Shown: positions 43,239 to 53,554, numbered from the stretch's first letter. The stretch: DNA of 64,000 bases from CAYVQF01 sp964454015 (GCA_964454015.1 CAYVQF010000003.1:1-64000); one strand, 5' to 3'. Numbers and translations: made by a program. Notes: generated by a model from the letters alone, not told the origin.

Positions 43239-43957
43239 TTGCGCGGCTCCCCGATGCTGCTGGCCGCTGCGGCAGAGGTGCCCGTGCCGATGGTGAAGAG
43301 GTGCCAGGGGCTGGGTTCGACGAAGTGCATGGTATAGGTGAAGCGCAGGTGGAGATCGGCGACGTCGAAGCCGACGCCCGCGCGGAGCTTGAGCTCTTCA
43401 GCGATGCCGAAAGGAGGCCACAGTGAGGTCTGGCGCGCTTCGACCCCCCAGACCCAGGACGGTTCAGCCATGGCGTAGACGTAGAAGCCCGGGACGGGAT
43501 CGATCCACAGGCCCAAGACCAAGGGGAAGGCGACCCCGGGTTCGACCGTGTCCGCTTGGCCGGCGTCGTCCACGGCTTGATAGGCGTCGACCATGATGCC
43601 TGAGGCGGCGAAGGCGACGAAGTAGGGCGTGGCGACGCCGACGCCGAGCTTGATGCCAGCGCTATAGAGCACGAGATCGCCCGAGAAGTCGGCACCAACG
43701 TGGCCGTAGAGCTCGCCGAAGCGGCCGACGATGGTGTCGGGGACGCGGTCGACGGCCATGGCGCGGGCGTGGAGGATGAAGGCGGCGCGGTCGTCATGGG
43801 AGAACGCGAGGCCGCCGCCAAAATCGAGGGCACCTGAGCGCTGTTCCTGCCCGGTGGCCAGTGTCGGTGTGAGCGCGCACAGGGCGAGGGCCGTTGCGGC
43901 GAGGCCGCGCCACCAGGCGCGGGGATGAGCGTGTCTTGACAGGCGGGGAGCGGTCAC
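43235..43957 (-). CDS. Signal-peptide protein, possible small beta-barrel
   Basis: The 240-residue protein has an N-terminal signal peptide (GLAATALALCALTPTLATGQ) and then amphipathic strands rich in Gly, Phe and Tyr, such as LYSAGIKLGVGVATPYFVAF and GFYVYAMAEPSWVWGVE. This fits an outer-membrane barrel of eight to ten strands, although the C-terminus (GEPRK) lacks a terminal aromatic. The GTG start at 43957 has no good ribosome site. It overlaps the GT-C-like gene by GTGA, which suggests a shared task, perhaps in envelope glycan export. Family not recognised. Confidence 0.65.
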   Translation of the reverse strand: MTAPRLSRHAHPRAWWRGLAATALALCALTPTLATGQEQRSGALDFGGGLAFSHDDRAAFILHARAMAVDRVPDTIVGRFGELYGHVGADFSGDLVLYSAGIKLGVGVATPYFVAFAASGIMVDAYQAVDDAGQADTVEPGVAFPLVLGLWIDPVPGFYVYAMAEPSWVWGVEARQTSLWPPFGIAEELKLRAGVGFDVADLHLRFTYTMHFVEPSPWHLFTIGTGTSAAAASSIGEPRK

Positions 43958-44055
43958 GGGCGGACTCGGTGAAGGCGCGCAGGCGGTTGGCGTCGCCCTG
44001 GGCCGCAGGGAGCGCAGGACGGTGAAGGGAACCTGTGCTGCGGCCTCGGCATTCC

Positions 44056-44451
44056 TCAGGGTTGAGGGAAGTCGAGGACTTCGGCGAAGAGCTTGTGAGT
44101 GGCCTCCTGCACCTTCTGATCCTCACGGCATTTGAAGCTCACGCTCTCCAGGCCGGCCATGGCGCGTTCCATCCGCAGGCGCAGATCGGGATCGTTGTAG
44201 ATGGCTTGGTACTTGGTCTTGGCTTGGGCCGAGAAGTGGGCGTCGTTCTCGGTGTGGAAGTCGCTGAGGGCTTGGGCCAAGGCGGGGCAGTCGTCCTGGT
44301 AGACCCGGATGATGTCACCGAGTTTTTCCCAAGAGGCGACGACTTTCTCGTTGTCACTGCTGCAGCTCAGGGCCCCAAAGGCCAGGAGCGCCGTGAGCAG
44401 GGCGAGGGTAGAGCGGGAGTGAGAGCGCCACATGATGAACCTCGTGCTCAT
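44056..44451 (-). CDS. Small lipoprotein, divergent member of the four-Cys family
   Basis: The 131-residue protein has a signal peptide ending in GALSC. The mature part, about 100 residues, is helical and follows the outline of its neighbour: an EKVVASWEKL opening, YQDDCPALAQAL, a C near the end (FKCREDQKVQEATHKLF). One Cys pair of the family is missing, so it is the most divergent copy. The ATG at 44451 overlaps the upstream stop as ATGA; the ATG at 44433 with GAGG upstream is an equally good start. Function unknown. Confidence 0.75.
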   Translation of the reverse strand: MSTRFIMWRSHSRSTLALLTALLAFGALSCSSDNEKVVASWEKLGDIIRVYQDDCPALAQALSDFHTENDAHFSAQAKTKYQAIYNDPDLRLRMERAMAGLESVSFKCREDQKVQEATHKLFAEVLDFPQP

Positions 44452-44771
44452 TCTGCCACCAGCATATCCATGGCTGCTTGGACCTTGGGATTCTCGGAGC
44501 ACTGGCCGAGCATGAGGGCGACCGCTTGCTGGCAGGGCTCGACGGCCTTCTTGGTCGCCTCGTCGTCGGTGGCACCATAGAGCTTGACGCCCTCATAGCG
44601 GGCGAAGGTCTCTTGCAAAGCCGTCCCCATTTGGTCGCAATCTTTGGCGTTGGCGTCGACCACGGACTTCCATTCCTTGCAGAAGGCGTCCACTTTGTCG
44701 GCGTTGCTTTTGCAGGCCAGGGGGCTAAGGGCGAGCGCCAGGAGAAAGCACCAAGAAACAAAACGCAGCAT
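44448..44771 (-). CDS. Small four-Cys lipoprotein
   Basis: The 107-residue protein has the lipobox SPLAC and GAGGAG before the ATG. The mature domain has Cys in DAFCKEW, AKDCDQMG, VEPCQQAV and LGQCSENPKV. The same order and similar wording appear in the N-terminal domain of the large lipoprotein at 36487 (EFCREW, EDCTKMG, MACQEAA, ETCLNNAKV). Two disulfides across a helical bundle are likely. The family is unknown to me. It overlaps its paralogue downstream by ATGA. Confidence 0.8.
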   Translation of the reverse strand: MLRFVSWCFLLALALSPLACKSNADKVDAFCKEWKSVVDANAKDCDQMGTALQETFARYEGVKLYGATDDEATKKAVEPCQQAVALMLGQCSENPKVQAAMDMLVAE

Positions 44772-44898
44772 GTTTGCTCCTCGAGAGGCATCGTGGAACG
44801 GCAGGGCGTCCGTAGACGGGCGAGGCCCACCTTTCAGCGCCCGTTGTCACCCTTAGCAGCACCCGACGCCATTGTCGACGGTGTGTGAGGTGATCGGC

Positions 44899-45096
44899 TC
44901 AGCGCTGCCCTGCAATGAAGCGCCGAATGGAGCGATCCCAGGTGCGCTCGTCTTTGTCCGAGAAGTAGCAGGCCGGCAGCTCGCCTTTGGCGCGGTGGTA
45001 GTGAAGGCACTCGCAGCACTTCCCTTTGCGTGGACAGGGCTCATAGGTGCAATTGCAGCGCTGCAGGTTTTTTTCCTCGTAGAGACAGGTCGCCAT
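44899..45096 (-). CDS. DUF6485-family Cys-rich small protein
   Basis: A 65-residue protein with seven Cys in a fixed pattern: CLYEEKNLQRCNCTYEPC, then GKCCECLHYHR, then LPACYF and a TWDRS tail. This matches what I know of the DUF6485 family, small predicted metal-binding proteins of unknown role found widely in anaerobes and deltaproteobacteria. It has no signal peptide and should be cytosolic, so the cysteines probably hold zinc or an iron-sulfur cluster. GGAG lies at good distance before the ATG at 45096. It is 65 bases downstream of clpB on the same strand. Confidence 0.85.
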   Translation of the reverse strand: MATCLYEEKNLQRCNCTYEPCPRKGKCCECLHYHRAKGELPACYFSDKDERTWDRSIRRFIAGQR

Positions 45097-45160
45097 GGCG
45101 CGCTCCTGAGACGTTGGGGGGCAGCGCGCTCGGTGGCGCTACCCGATGGTGCTGCAGAGC

Positions 45161-47794
45161 TTAGTCAGAGTGCGCCTCTTTGGCGACCTGGTCGCTGCTG
45201 GGGGCGTCGGGGCTGCGGGCGAAGGTCAGCGCCTCCGTGTCGGGATCGAGGTCCACCAGCAGGTGGCGCCCCTCGCCAGGTGCTCCCTGAAGCAGCCAAC
45301 GGGCCAGAGGGTTCTGCAGGTCGCGTTGGATGCTGCGCTTGAGGGGGCGAGCGCCGTAGGCGGGATCGTAGCCGCGGGCCACCAGGGCGGCGATGGCCGC
45401 TGGCAGGATGTGGAGCTCGAGCTGCTTCTCGGTGAGGATCGCGGCGAGGCGCCGCAACTGAATCTGCACGATCTGGGCGATGTCCTCCCGGGTCAGGGCG
45501 TGGAAGAGGATGATCTCGTCGACCCGGTTGAGAAACTCCGGGCGGAAGATCCGGCGCATCTCTTCCAAGACCCGGCGCTCCGTCCCCGCGGGATCGGTCG
45601 CACCGTGCTCGTGGATGATGCTGCTGCCGATGTTGCTGGTCATGATGATGACGGTGTTCTTGAAGTCTACCGTGCGCCCTTTGCCGTCGGTGAGGCGGCC
45701 GTCATCGAGGATCTGGAGCAGGGCGTTGAAGACGTCGGGGTGAGCCTTCTCGATCTCGTCGAAGAGGATGACCGCGTAAGGGCGGCGGCGAACCTGCTCG
45801 GTGAGCTGACCGCCCTCGTCGTGACCGACGTAGCCAGGCGGCGAGCCGATGAGGCGGGCGACGGAATGACGCTCCATGTACTCGCTCATATCGAGGCGGA
45901 TCATGCTCTGCTCATCGTCGAAGAGAAAATCGGCCAAGGCCCGGCTCAGCTCGGTCTTGCCCACGCCCGTTGGACCGAGAAAGATGAAAGAACCCACGGG
46001 GCGAGAGGCCTCCTGGAGGCCGGCGCGGGCGCGGCGCACGGCGTCGGCGACGGCCGTCACGGCTTCATGCTGGCCGATGACCCGCTGGTGGAGGCGTGCT
46101 TCCATGTGCAGGAGTTTTTCTTGTTCGCTCTCGAGCATCTTCGCCACGGGGATCCCGGTCCACTTGGCGACGATGGTGGCAATGTCCTGATCCGTGACCT
46201 CTTCGCGCAAGAAGGAGCCTTTGGCCTGTAGTGCCTTGAGATCGCCCTCGGCCGTGGCGATCTCCTGCTCGAGGGCTGGCAGGCGGCCATAGCGGATCTC
46301 CGCCGCCAGGTTGAAGTCGGCCTGGCGTTGGGCCTGTTCGCCTTCGATACGCAGCGCCTCGAGCTGCTCCTTGAGCGTGTGGAGGCGCTTGATCATGTCG
46401 CGCTCCTGTTGCCAGGCGCTCTTCATGGCCATGGCGCGTTCGCGGAGGTTGGCCATCTCCTCTTTCAGCGCTTCGAGGCGCTCTTTGGAGATGGGGTCAC
46501 GCTCCTTCTTGAGGGCCTGGCGCTCGATCTCCAGGCTGACGAGCTGTCGCTCCACTTGGTCGATCTCGGCCGGGAGGCTCTCGACCTCCATCTTGAGGTT
46601 GGCGCTGGCTTCGTCGACGAGGTCGATGGCCTTGTCTGGGAGGAAGCGGTCGGCGATGTAGCGGTGGGAGAGGCGCGCTGCGGCGACGATGGCGCTGTCG
46701 GCGATGCGGATCCCGTGGTGGACCTCATAGCGTTCCTTGAGGCCACGCAAGATGGTGATGGTGTCGGCCACGTTGGGCTCATCCACCCACACGGGTTGGA
46801 AGCGGCGCTCCAGCGCGGGATCCTTCTCGATGTGCTTGCGGAACTCTTGGATCGTCGTGGCGCCAATGCAGCGCAGCTCGCCCCGCGCCAGGGCGGGCTT
46901 GAGCATGTTGGAGGCGTCCATGGCCCCTTCACCGGCGCCGGCACGCACCAGGGTGTGCAGCTCGTCGATGAAAAGGATCACCTGGCCATTGGCCGCGCTG
47001 ACCTCCTTGAGCACCGCCTTGAGGCGCTCCTCGAATTCACCGCGGTACTTGGCGCCGGCCAGGAGGGCCCCGAGATCGAGGGAGAGCACGGCCTTGTTGC
47101 GCAGCGACTCGGGTACGTCACCTGCAGCGATGCGCTGGGCGATGCCTTCGACGATGGCCGTCTTGCCGACGCCGGGCTCGCCGATGAGCACCGGGTTGTT
47201 CTTGGTGCGGCGGGCCAGCACCTGGAGGGTGCGGCGCACCTCATCGTTGCGGCCGATGACCGGGTCGAGCTTGCCTCGGCGCGCGTCGTCCGTGAGATCC
47301 CGGGCGTAGCGCTTGAGGGCCTCATAGAGGCCTTCTGGGTCTTCACTGCTCACGCGTTGGTTGCCTCGCACTTCCTGCATGGCCTGCAGGAGGGCTTCGC
47401 GTTGGACGCCCAGGCCCTGGAGTACGCGCGCGCAGGCGTCGTTGGCATCGAGGAAGGCCAGGAGAATGTGCTCCGTGGACAGGTAGTCGTCCTGGAGGGT
47501 GTCGGCGTGGCCTTGGGCACCTTTGAGCACCTTATGGATGTCACGCGAGAAATGCGGGCCATCACCGCCGCTGACGCGCGGTAGCTCAGAGAGGTTCTGG
47601 CGGACCTCTGCTTGGGCCTGTGGCAGGCGCACCCCGAGGCGCTCGAAGATCGCTGGGACGATGCCATCGGGCTGCTCGAGCAGGGCCAAGAGCAGGTGCA
47701 AGGGGAGGACTTCGTTGTGTTTGGCTTTGGCGGCCAGGTTCTCGGCCTGGGCCAAGGCGTCCCGCGTTTTAATGGTCAGTTTTTCCGCTCGCAT
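45161..47794 (-). CDS. clpB: Disaggregase ClpB
   Basis: ClpB is a hexameric AAA+ chaperone that threads aggregated proteins with DnaK. The 877-residue protein is full length. It has the N-terminal Clp repeats, the first ATPase domain (Walker A GEPGVGKT, Walker B ILFIDE), the long coiled-coil middle domain (about 400-530) that marks ClpB, and the second ATPase domain (GPTGVGKT, VILFDEIEKAHPDV). I chose the ATG at 47794 (MRAEKLT) with GGAGAG upstream. I looked for a heat-shock promoter or CIRCE element in the 227 bases upstream and saw none that fits. Confidence 0.97.
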   Translation of the reverse strand: MRAEKLTIKTRDALAQAENLAAKAKHNEVLPLHLLLALLEQPDGIVPAIFERLGVRLPQAQAEVRQNLSELPRVSGGDGPHFSRDIHKVLKGAQGHADTLQDDYLSTEHILLAFLDANDACARVLQGLGVQREALLQAMQEVRGNQRVSSEDPEGLYEALKRYARDLTDDARRGKLDPVIGRNDEVRRTLQVLARRTKNNPVLIGEPGVGKTAIVEGIAQRIAAGDVPESLRNKAVLSLDLGALLAGAKYRGEFEERLKAVLKEVSAANGQVILFIDELHTLVRAGAGEGAMDASNMLKPALARGELRCIGATTIQEFRKHIEKDPALERRFQPVWVDEPNVADTITILRGLKERYEVHHGIRIADSAIVAAARLSHRYIADRFLPDKAIDLVDEASANLKMEVESLPAEIDQVERQLVSLEIERQALKKERDPISKERLEALKEEMANLRERAMAMKSAWQQERDMIKRLHTLKEQLEALRIEGEQAQRQADFNLAAEIRYGRLPALEQEIATAEGDLKALQAKGSFLREEVTDQDIATIVAKWTGIPVAKMLESEQEKLLHMEARLHQRVIGQHEAVTAVADAVRRARAGLQEASRPVGSFIFLGPTGVGKTELSRALADFLFDDEQSMIRLDMSEYMERHSVARLIGSPPGYVGHDEGGQLTEQVRRRPYAVILFDEIEKAHPDVFNALLQILDDGRLTDGKGRTVDFKNTVIIMTSNIGSSIIHEHGATDPAGTERRVLEEMRRIFRPEFLNRVDEIILFHALTREDIAQIVQIQLRRLAAILTEKQLELHILPAAIAALVARGYDPAYGARPLKRSIQRDLQNPLARWLLQGAPGEGRHLLVDLDPDTEALTFARSPDAPSSDQVAKEAHSD

Positions 47795-48021
47795 GGCACT
47801 CTCCACGGCGGCGCGGTGCTGCCCCTAGGCTAGCTCAGCGCGTCGCCACCTTCTGGGCGCGGCCTTGGAGGCGTGTGGGGCCGCGCATGTTCAGACCCGA
47901 GGCCGCTGGCACAGGCGTCACGTGGTGCGTGTAGCCATGGCTGTGGAGCTGCCGCTGCCTTTGTTCCCGGGGCTCGAGCTGCGATGGTATTCACCGCCGC
48001 GAGGGGGTCAAGGGCTGCCGA

Positions 48022-48699
48022 TCACTTGTCGTCATCCAGCAGATGGCCGCTCTTGCGCTTCTTCACATCGAGGTAGCGCCGGTTGTAGGGGTTGGCCGTG
48101 ATGATGATGGGCAAGCGGCGCTCCACGACGACACCATGGCTCTCCAGGCCTTCAACCTTGCGCAGGTTGTTGGTGTAGAGGTCGACTGACACGATGCCGA
48201 GGGCGTGGATGATACCGGCGGCGACCTCGTAAGAGCGCAAGTCGTCATCGAATCCGAGGTGGAGGTTGGCTTCGACCGTGTCGAGGCCCTGGTCCTGGAG
48301 GGCATAGGCCGCAATTTTGTTGGCCAGACCAATACCTCGCCCTTCCTGGCGCATGTAAATGATGACACCGCGCTCGACTTTGGCCAGTGCGCCCAAGGCC
48401 ATCTCCAACTGCTGGCGACAGTCACAGCGCAGAGAGTCGAAGACGTCTCCCGTGAGGCACTCCGAGTGAATGCGGGTGGTGACTTGCCGGGCGCCTGCGA
48501 CCTCGCCCTGCACCACGGCGAGGTGCTCGACGTTCTGCCGCTGGTCGCGGAAAGAGACGGCCTGAAAAATCCCGTGTTGGGTAGGCAGACGCGCTTGAGC
48601 GTAGATCTGAATCTGCGGCATGCGCACGGGACTTCCACCGTCGTGGGAGGCGTTGGAGGGTTGAATTTTATTCAGAACCGACATGGCCAGATGTCCCAT
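48022..48699 (-). CDS. ribA: GTP cyclohydrolase II
   Basis: RibA opens the imidazole ring of GTP, the first committed step of riboflavin synthesis. The 225-residue protein is the stand-alone form without a RibB domain. It has the zinc site CLTGDVFDSLRCDC, the GTP site YMRQEGRGIGL and the catalytic segment GLDTVEANLHLGFDDDLRSYE. The start is uncertain: ATGs at 48699, 48684 and 48621 are in frame, and none has a strong ribosome site; homology begins near the last. No other rib gene is present and I see no FMN riboswitch pattern upstream. It is divergent from the NtrX-like gene. Confidence 0.93.
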   Translation of the reverse strand: MGHLAMSVLNKIQPSNASHDGGSPVRMPQIQIYAQARLPTQHGIFQAVSFRDQRQNVEHLAVVQGEVAGARQVTTRIHSECLTGDVFDSLRCDCRQQLEMALGALAKVERGVIIYMRQEGRGIGLANKIAAYALQDQGLDTVEANLHLGFDDDLRSYEVAAGIIHALGIVSVDLYTNNLRKVEGLESHGVVVERRLPIIITANPYNRRYLDVKKRKSGHLLDDDK

Positions 48700-48970
48700 G
48701 CGCAGCGGCGCCCTGCTGGTGTCCCCGGGTGCGGCGCAGCCGAGCGAGAGGCGACTCAACGTCCAAAGATATCGATCATTCGTGTTGTTTATGCAAGGGC
48801 CGGTCGCGTTTTTTGCGGTAATGGGCCTGCGCTTCGGCCGGCTGCGCGGCCCCGCTTCCGGTGCCGCCTCCCGTGAGGCTGACGACCCTTGGGCGGTCGT
48901 GCTAAAAGGTGGGCGGCTGGGCCGCGATGGCGCCCGCCGGTCGTGGCTCACTTCACCGATGGAAATACCG

Positions 48971-50341
<1,371 letters not shown>

Positions 50342-50418
50342 GTGGAGGGGGAGACGGGGCAGGCGCAGCGGCGGCGTGAGGGGGCGCCACAGCGGGTCGT
50401 CAAGGGCGACAGCACACC

Positions 50419-51162
50419 ATGATCGAGTTTCGCGGGATATGGAAAAGCTTTGGTGACAAGGTGGTGCTCAAGGGGGTGGACCTCACGGTTCACAGCGGCC
50501 AGATCATGTTCATCATCGGCGCCAGCGGTGCGGGAAAGTCGGTGCTGGTCAAACACCTGGTTGGCCTGCTCAAGCCGGATCGCGGCCGGGTCCTCCTCGA
50601 TGGGGTCGATATCACCGACTACAGTGAGCAGGACTACTACCCGGTGCGCAAGCGCTGCGCCATGGTCTTTCAGAATGCCACCCTCTTCGACGCCATGACC
50701 CTATTGGACAACGTGGCGCTGCCGATCCGCAAGCACCGCAAGCTCTCCATGGAGCGCGCGCGGGTGCTGGCCCAGGAGAAGCTCGCGCTGGTAGGGATGG
50801 CCGAGTGGGCGTCGTCTCATCCTGCCGACTTCGGTGACGGGATGCGGAAAAAGGTGGCGATTGCCCGGGCCTTGACCTTGGATCCCGAGTACATCATCTT
50901 CGACGAGCCGACGACGGGCGTTGACCCACTGAGTGCGCGCATCGTCGATCAAGTGATCGTCGACCTTTCGCGCGATATTGGTACCACGGCGATCGTCATC
51001 AGCCACGATTTGCGGTCCATCATGAGCATCGCTGACAGAATCGCCTTCCTCTATCAAGGCAGCTTTCGCCTCGATGGTTCGCGTCAGGATTTTGCCCACA
51101 GCCGCGACCCGATTGTGCGGCAGTTCATCGACGGTCAGGCCGATGGGCCCATGGAGGTGTGA
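50419..51162 (+). CDS. mlaF: Lipid-transport ABC ATPase (MlaF-like)
   Basis: This 247-residue ATPase powers MCE-type phospholipid transport between the membranes. It has Walker A GASGAGKS (34-41), the Q loop in MVFQNATLFD, Walker B YIIFDEPTTGVDP and the H-loop His in VISHDL. The signature motif reads FGDGM (138-142) in place of LSGGM; related MlaF proteins of this lineage often have SDGM. The gene overlaps mlaD by GTGA. The permease MlaE is not adjacent and must be encoded elsewhere. Confidence 0.9.
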   Translation: MIEFRGIWKSFGDKVVLKGVDLTVHSGQIMFIIGASGAGKSVLVKHLVGLLKPDRGRVLLDGVDITDYSEQDYYPVRKRCAMVFQNATLFDAMTLLDNVALPIRKHRKLSMERARVLAQEKLALVGMAEWASSHPADFGDGMRKKVAIARALTLDPEYIIFDEPTTGVDPLSARIVDQVIVDLSRDIGTTAIVISHDLRSIMSIADRIAFLYQGSFRLDGSRQDFAHSRDPIVRQFIDGQADGPMEV

Positions 51163-52220
51163 GGGTGACGACGGCGGAACGCGGGATCGAGGTCAAGGTG
51201 GGAGCGCTGGTGCTGTTCAGCATCGCCCTGTTGCTGGGCTTTCTCTTCCTCCTGGGTGACTGTGGTTTCGACAGCGGCCGGGTGATCTTCGTGGACTTCC
51301 AAGACGCGGGCGCCCTCAAGCCGGGGGCCAAGGTCAAAGTCGGTGGGGTCACCATCGGCAAAGTGCGGCGCTTGATCTTCATGGGTGGCGAGGTCAACGC
51401 CGCCACGGGAGAAGCCATCTGGGTGCGGGTCGAGGCCGAGATCGAGACCGAGCGCTGGCCGGCGCTGCGGAACACGTCAACCTTCACCATCACCACCGAG
51501 GGGGTCTTGGGCGAACAGTTCCTCGCGGTCAGCACGAGAGATCCGGGGGATGAGCCCGTCGCGGAGGGCCACATCTTTCGCGGCAAGGATCCGGTGCGCC
51601 TCGACCACATGCTCGACCAACTCAGTGAGAGCCTCGATGGCCTCAACCGGGTGCTCAACGCCGACGATCTGCACCTCGACCAGACCTTGCGCAGTGTCGA
51701 CTCACTGGCTTCGAACCTGGATGATCTCTTGCGCAGCAACCGGCAGCGGATTGAGCAGACCCTGGAGAGCGCCGACAGGCTCATGCGGACGACCCACGAC
51801 ATCATGAGCGAGAATCGCGACGGATTCGGCGCGGCCCTCGCCGAGGGGCGGGCGCTCATCGCCGATGGGCGGGTGACCTTGGCCCGCGTCCAGACAGCCT
51901 TGCAGCGGCTCGAAGGCGACTGGCGGCGGCTGCTGGCCCCCGCCGAGGAGGCGCTGGCCAGCGCCACGGCCATGCTGGCCAATCTGAGCCAGGAGCTGCA
52001 GCTCCTCACCCCGCGGCTACACACGACGCTCGACCACGTCGATGCCGTGGCGCTGAGCCTCCACGGGAGCGCTGGCCAGGTGGAGGAGATGGTGGCGCAC
52101 GTGCGAGCAGGACGCGGCACCGTGGGGATGCTAGTCTACGATGACGAGATCTTCGACACCATCCGCGAGATGCTGCGAGAGCTCAAACGCAGGCCATGGA
52201 AGCTGGTGTGGAAGGAGTAA
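51159..52220 (+). CDS. mlaD: MCE-domain protein (MlaD-like)
   Basis: The 353-residue protein has an N-terminal membrane helix (about 14-34) and one MCE domain (VDFQDAGALKPGAKVKVGGVTIGKV; TEGVLGEQFLAVS), the substrate-binding ring former of Mla systems. The rest is a long helical region with hydrophobic heptads, RLDHMLDQLSESLDGLNRVL and onward, longer than in E. coli MlaD (183 residues), as in many deltaproteobacterial MCE proteins where it may form a tunnel. The GTG start overlaps the ATPase stop, and the downstream lipoprotein begins two bases after its stop, so these three form an operon. Confidence 0.9.
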   Translation: MRVTTAERGIEVKVGALVLFSIALLLGFLFLLGDCGFDSGRVIFVDFQDAGALKPGAKVKVGGVTIGKVRRLIFMGGEVNAATGEAIWVRVEAEIETERWPALRNTSTFTITTEGVLGEQFLAVSTRDPGDEPVAEGHIFRGKDPVRLDHMLDQLSESLDGLNRVLNADDLHLDQTLRSVDSLASNLDDLLRSNRQRIEQTLESADRLMRTTHDIMSENRDGFGAALAEGRALIADGRVTLARVQTALQRLEGDWRRLLAPAEEALASATAMLANLSQELQLLTPRLHTTLDHVDAVALSLHGSAGQVEEMVAHVRAGRGTVGMLVYDDEIFDTIREMLRELKRRPWKLVWKE

Positions 52221-52221
52221 G

Positions 52222-53427
52222 ATGAATCGTCGCCCTGAACGCCCAGCCTGGGCTCCCTTGCCAGGGACGTGCGCGTCCGCGTCGTGGTGCCGTCGTTGGG
52301 CGCTGCTCTGTATTTTCGGCGGCCTCTGCGCTTCGCTGGGTTGTAACGGCGAGGACGACGCGATCCGGGCGGCGGCCGAGGCGCGCCTGCAGGCGGCGGC
52401 GCGCAACCAGTGTGCGAGCGATGCCGAGTGTCGCCCCACCGGGTGTAGGCAGCAACTCTGCCGCGCCATGGACGACCCCAGCTTCTGTGAACACCAGATC
52501 GTCGTGCGTATCGATGGGGCCGAGGTTCGGGCCGGCGTCGAGGCCTTGGTGGCGGGCACCCTCAACCCGACGGAGCGCGAGAGCCTCACCGTCAGTGGTG
52601 ACGAGCAGCACGCCGTGATCGCCTTCCACGCTCCCGTGGGGCGGCGCGAGCGGGTGGAGAGCCTCCTCGGCGATCTGGCCAAAGCGGGCTTCTTCGCGCC
52701 CCTCGCCCAATCGGAGGCCCTCGCCGAGCAGATCTTGGCGGAGCTCGAACCAGAACAGCGCCAGCGCATCAGCGGGCGCCGCATCCAAGGTGGCCCGCTG
52801 TTGCTGGAGGCGAAGATTTTTGCTGGCGACATCCTGAGCAAAAACGATGTCCTGGACGGCGCGCGCTTTCTAGGTGACGCCGTCGCGGATCGGCTGCCGG
52901 CGGGGACGATCATGGCCTTCGAGACCCTGGCGCGGGCCAAGCCGCCTGTGGTCCGCCTGTGGTTGCTCGACCCCGCGGCCCATCTCCCCATGGCCCACCT
53001 GCGGGATGTGACGGTGCACTACGAAGGCGATGGATTTGCCCGTATCAGCGGTGAAGTGGAAGCGCCCTGGGTGGAGCGTCTGGCCGAGCTCAGCCGCGAC
53101 GGCGCACCGCGATTGTTGCCCCTGGTCATCGGGGATTGGGTGATCGTGGCACCCTTGCTGCGCGCGCCCATCACCGACGGCCGCTTCGTGATCCGTTTTC
53201 TCAACGCCGACAGTGACGACAACGCGCTGCAAGAGGCCCTGCAGCGCCTCGAAGACAGTCAAGCGCTGTTAGGCCGCGTCGCCATCGATGTCGCCGCCAC
53301 GGCCAAAGTCGAGGCCGTCGCTTCATGTGTCCACCGCGCCGCGACGCCCTCGCAGTGTGCCTGCGTCGAGGGGCATTGCCAGTGGCTGCACGATCCGGCG
53401 GTCGAGGCCTGTCTGGCGGGGCAATGA
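52222..53427 (+). CDS. Lipoprotein of unknown function, in operon with mlaFD
   Basis: The 401-residue protein starts at the ATG at 52222, five bases after AAGGAG. The signal peptide ends in the lipobox SLGC. A short Cys cluster follows (CASDAECRPTGCRQQLC), then a long mixed alpha/beta part without Cys, and a second cluster at the end (CVHRAATPSQCACVEGHC). I do not recognise the central fold. Its tight spacing to mlaD makes an outer-membrane partner in lipid transport plausible, in the position where MlaA or MlaC would be expected, but the sequence resembles neither. Confidence 0.75.
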   Translation: MNRRPERPAWAPLPGTCASASWCRRWALLCIFGGLCASLGCNGEDDAIRAAAEARLQAAARNQCASDAECRPTGCRQQLCRAMDDPSFCEHQIVVRIDGAEVRAGVEALVAGTLNPTERESLTVSGDEQHAVIAFHAPVGRRERVESLLGDLAKAGFFAPLAQSEALAEQILAELEPEQRQRISGRRIQGGPLLLEAKIFAGDILSKNDVLDGARFLGDAVADRLPAGTIMAFETLARAKPPVVRLWLLDPAAHLPMAHLRDVTVHYEGDGFARISGEVEAPWVERLAELSRDGAPRLLPLVIGDWVIVAPLLRAPITDGRFVIRFLNADSDDNALQEALQRLEDSQALLGRVAIDVAATAKVEAVASCVHRAATPSQCACVEGHCQWLHDPAVEACLAGQ

Positions 53428-53439
53428 ACGCTGCCGGGC

Positions 53440-53470
53440 TTGATTATAAAATCTTTATATACAATTTTCA
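53440..53470 (+). promoter_or_regulatory. AT-rich island, probable promoter region for dsbD
   Basis: Thirty-one bases with only five or six G/C stand out sharply in this GC-rich DNA. They contain TTGATT (53440) and TATATA/TATACA (53456-53463), but the hexamers are only 10-12 bases apart, so the exact promoter is not defined. It lies about 85-115 bases before the dsbD start. Confidence 0.45.
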
Positions 53471-53554
53471 GTGGAGCGCGGGCACGGGCTGGATGACACG
53501 GCCGGTGGCCGCGAGGCACTTCACCGTGGTCGCCGAGGGCAGGTAGGCTTGCAG

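Noticed and set aside
46328..47584. 418-codon open frame on plus strand inside clpB
   Set aside because: Antisense shadow of a full-length ClpB; no domain, no ribosome site.
47795..48021. Heat-shock promoter or CIRCE element for clpB
   Set aside because: TCTGAAC and CCCCAC occur on the minus strand but only eight bases apart, too close for a sigma-32 promoter; no inverted repeat of the CIRCE type is present.
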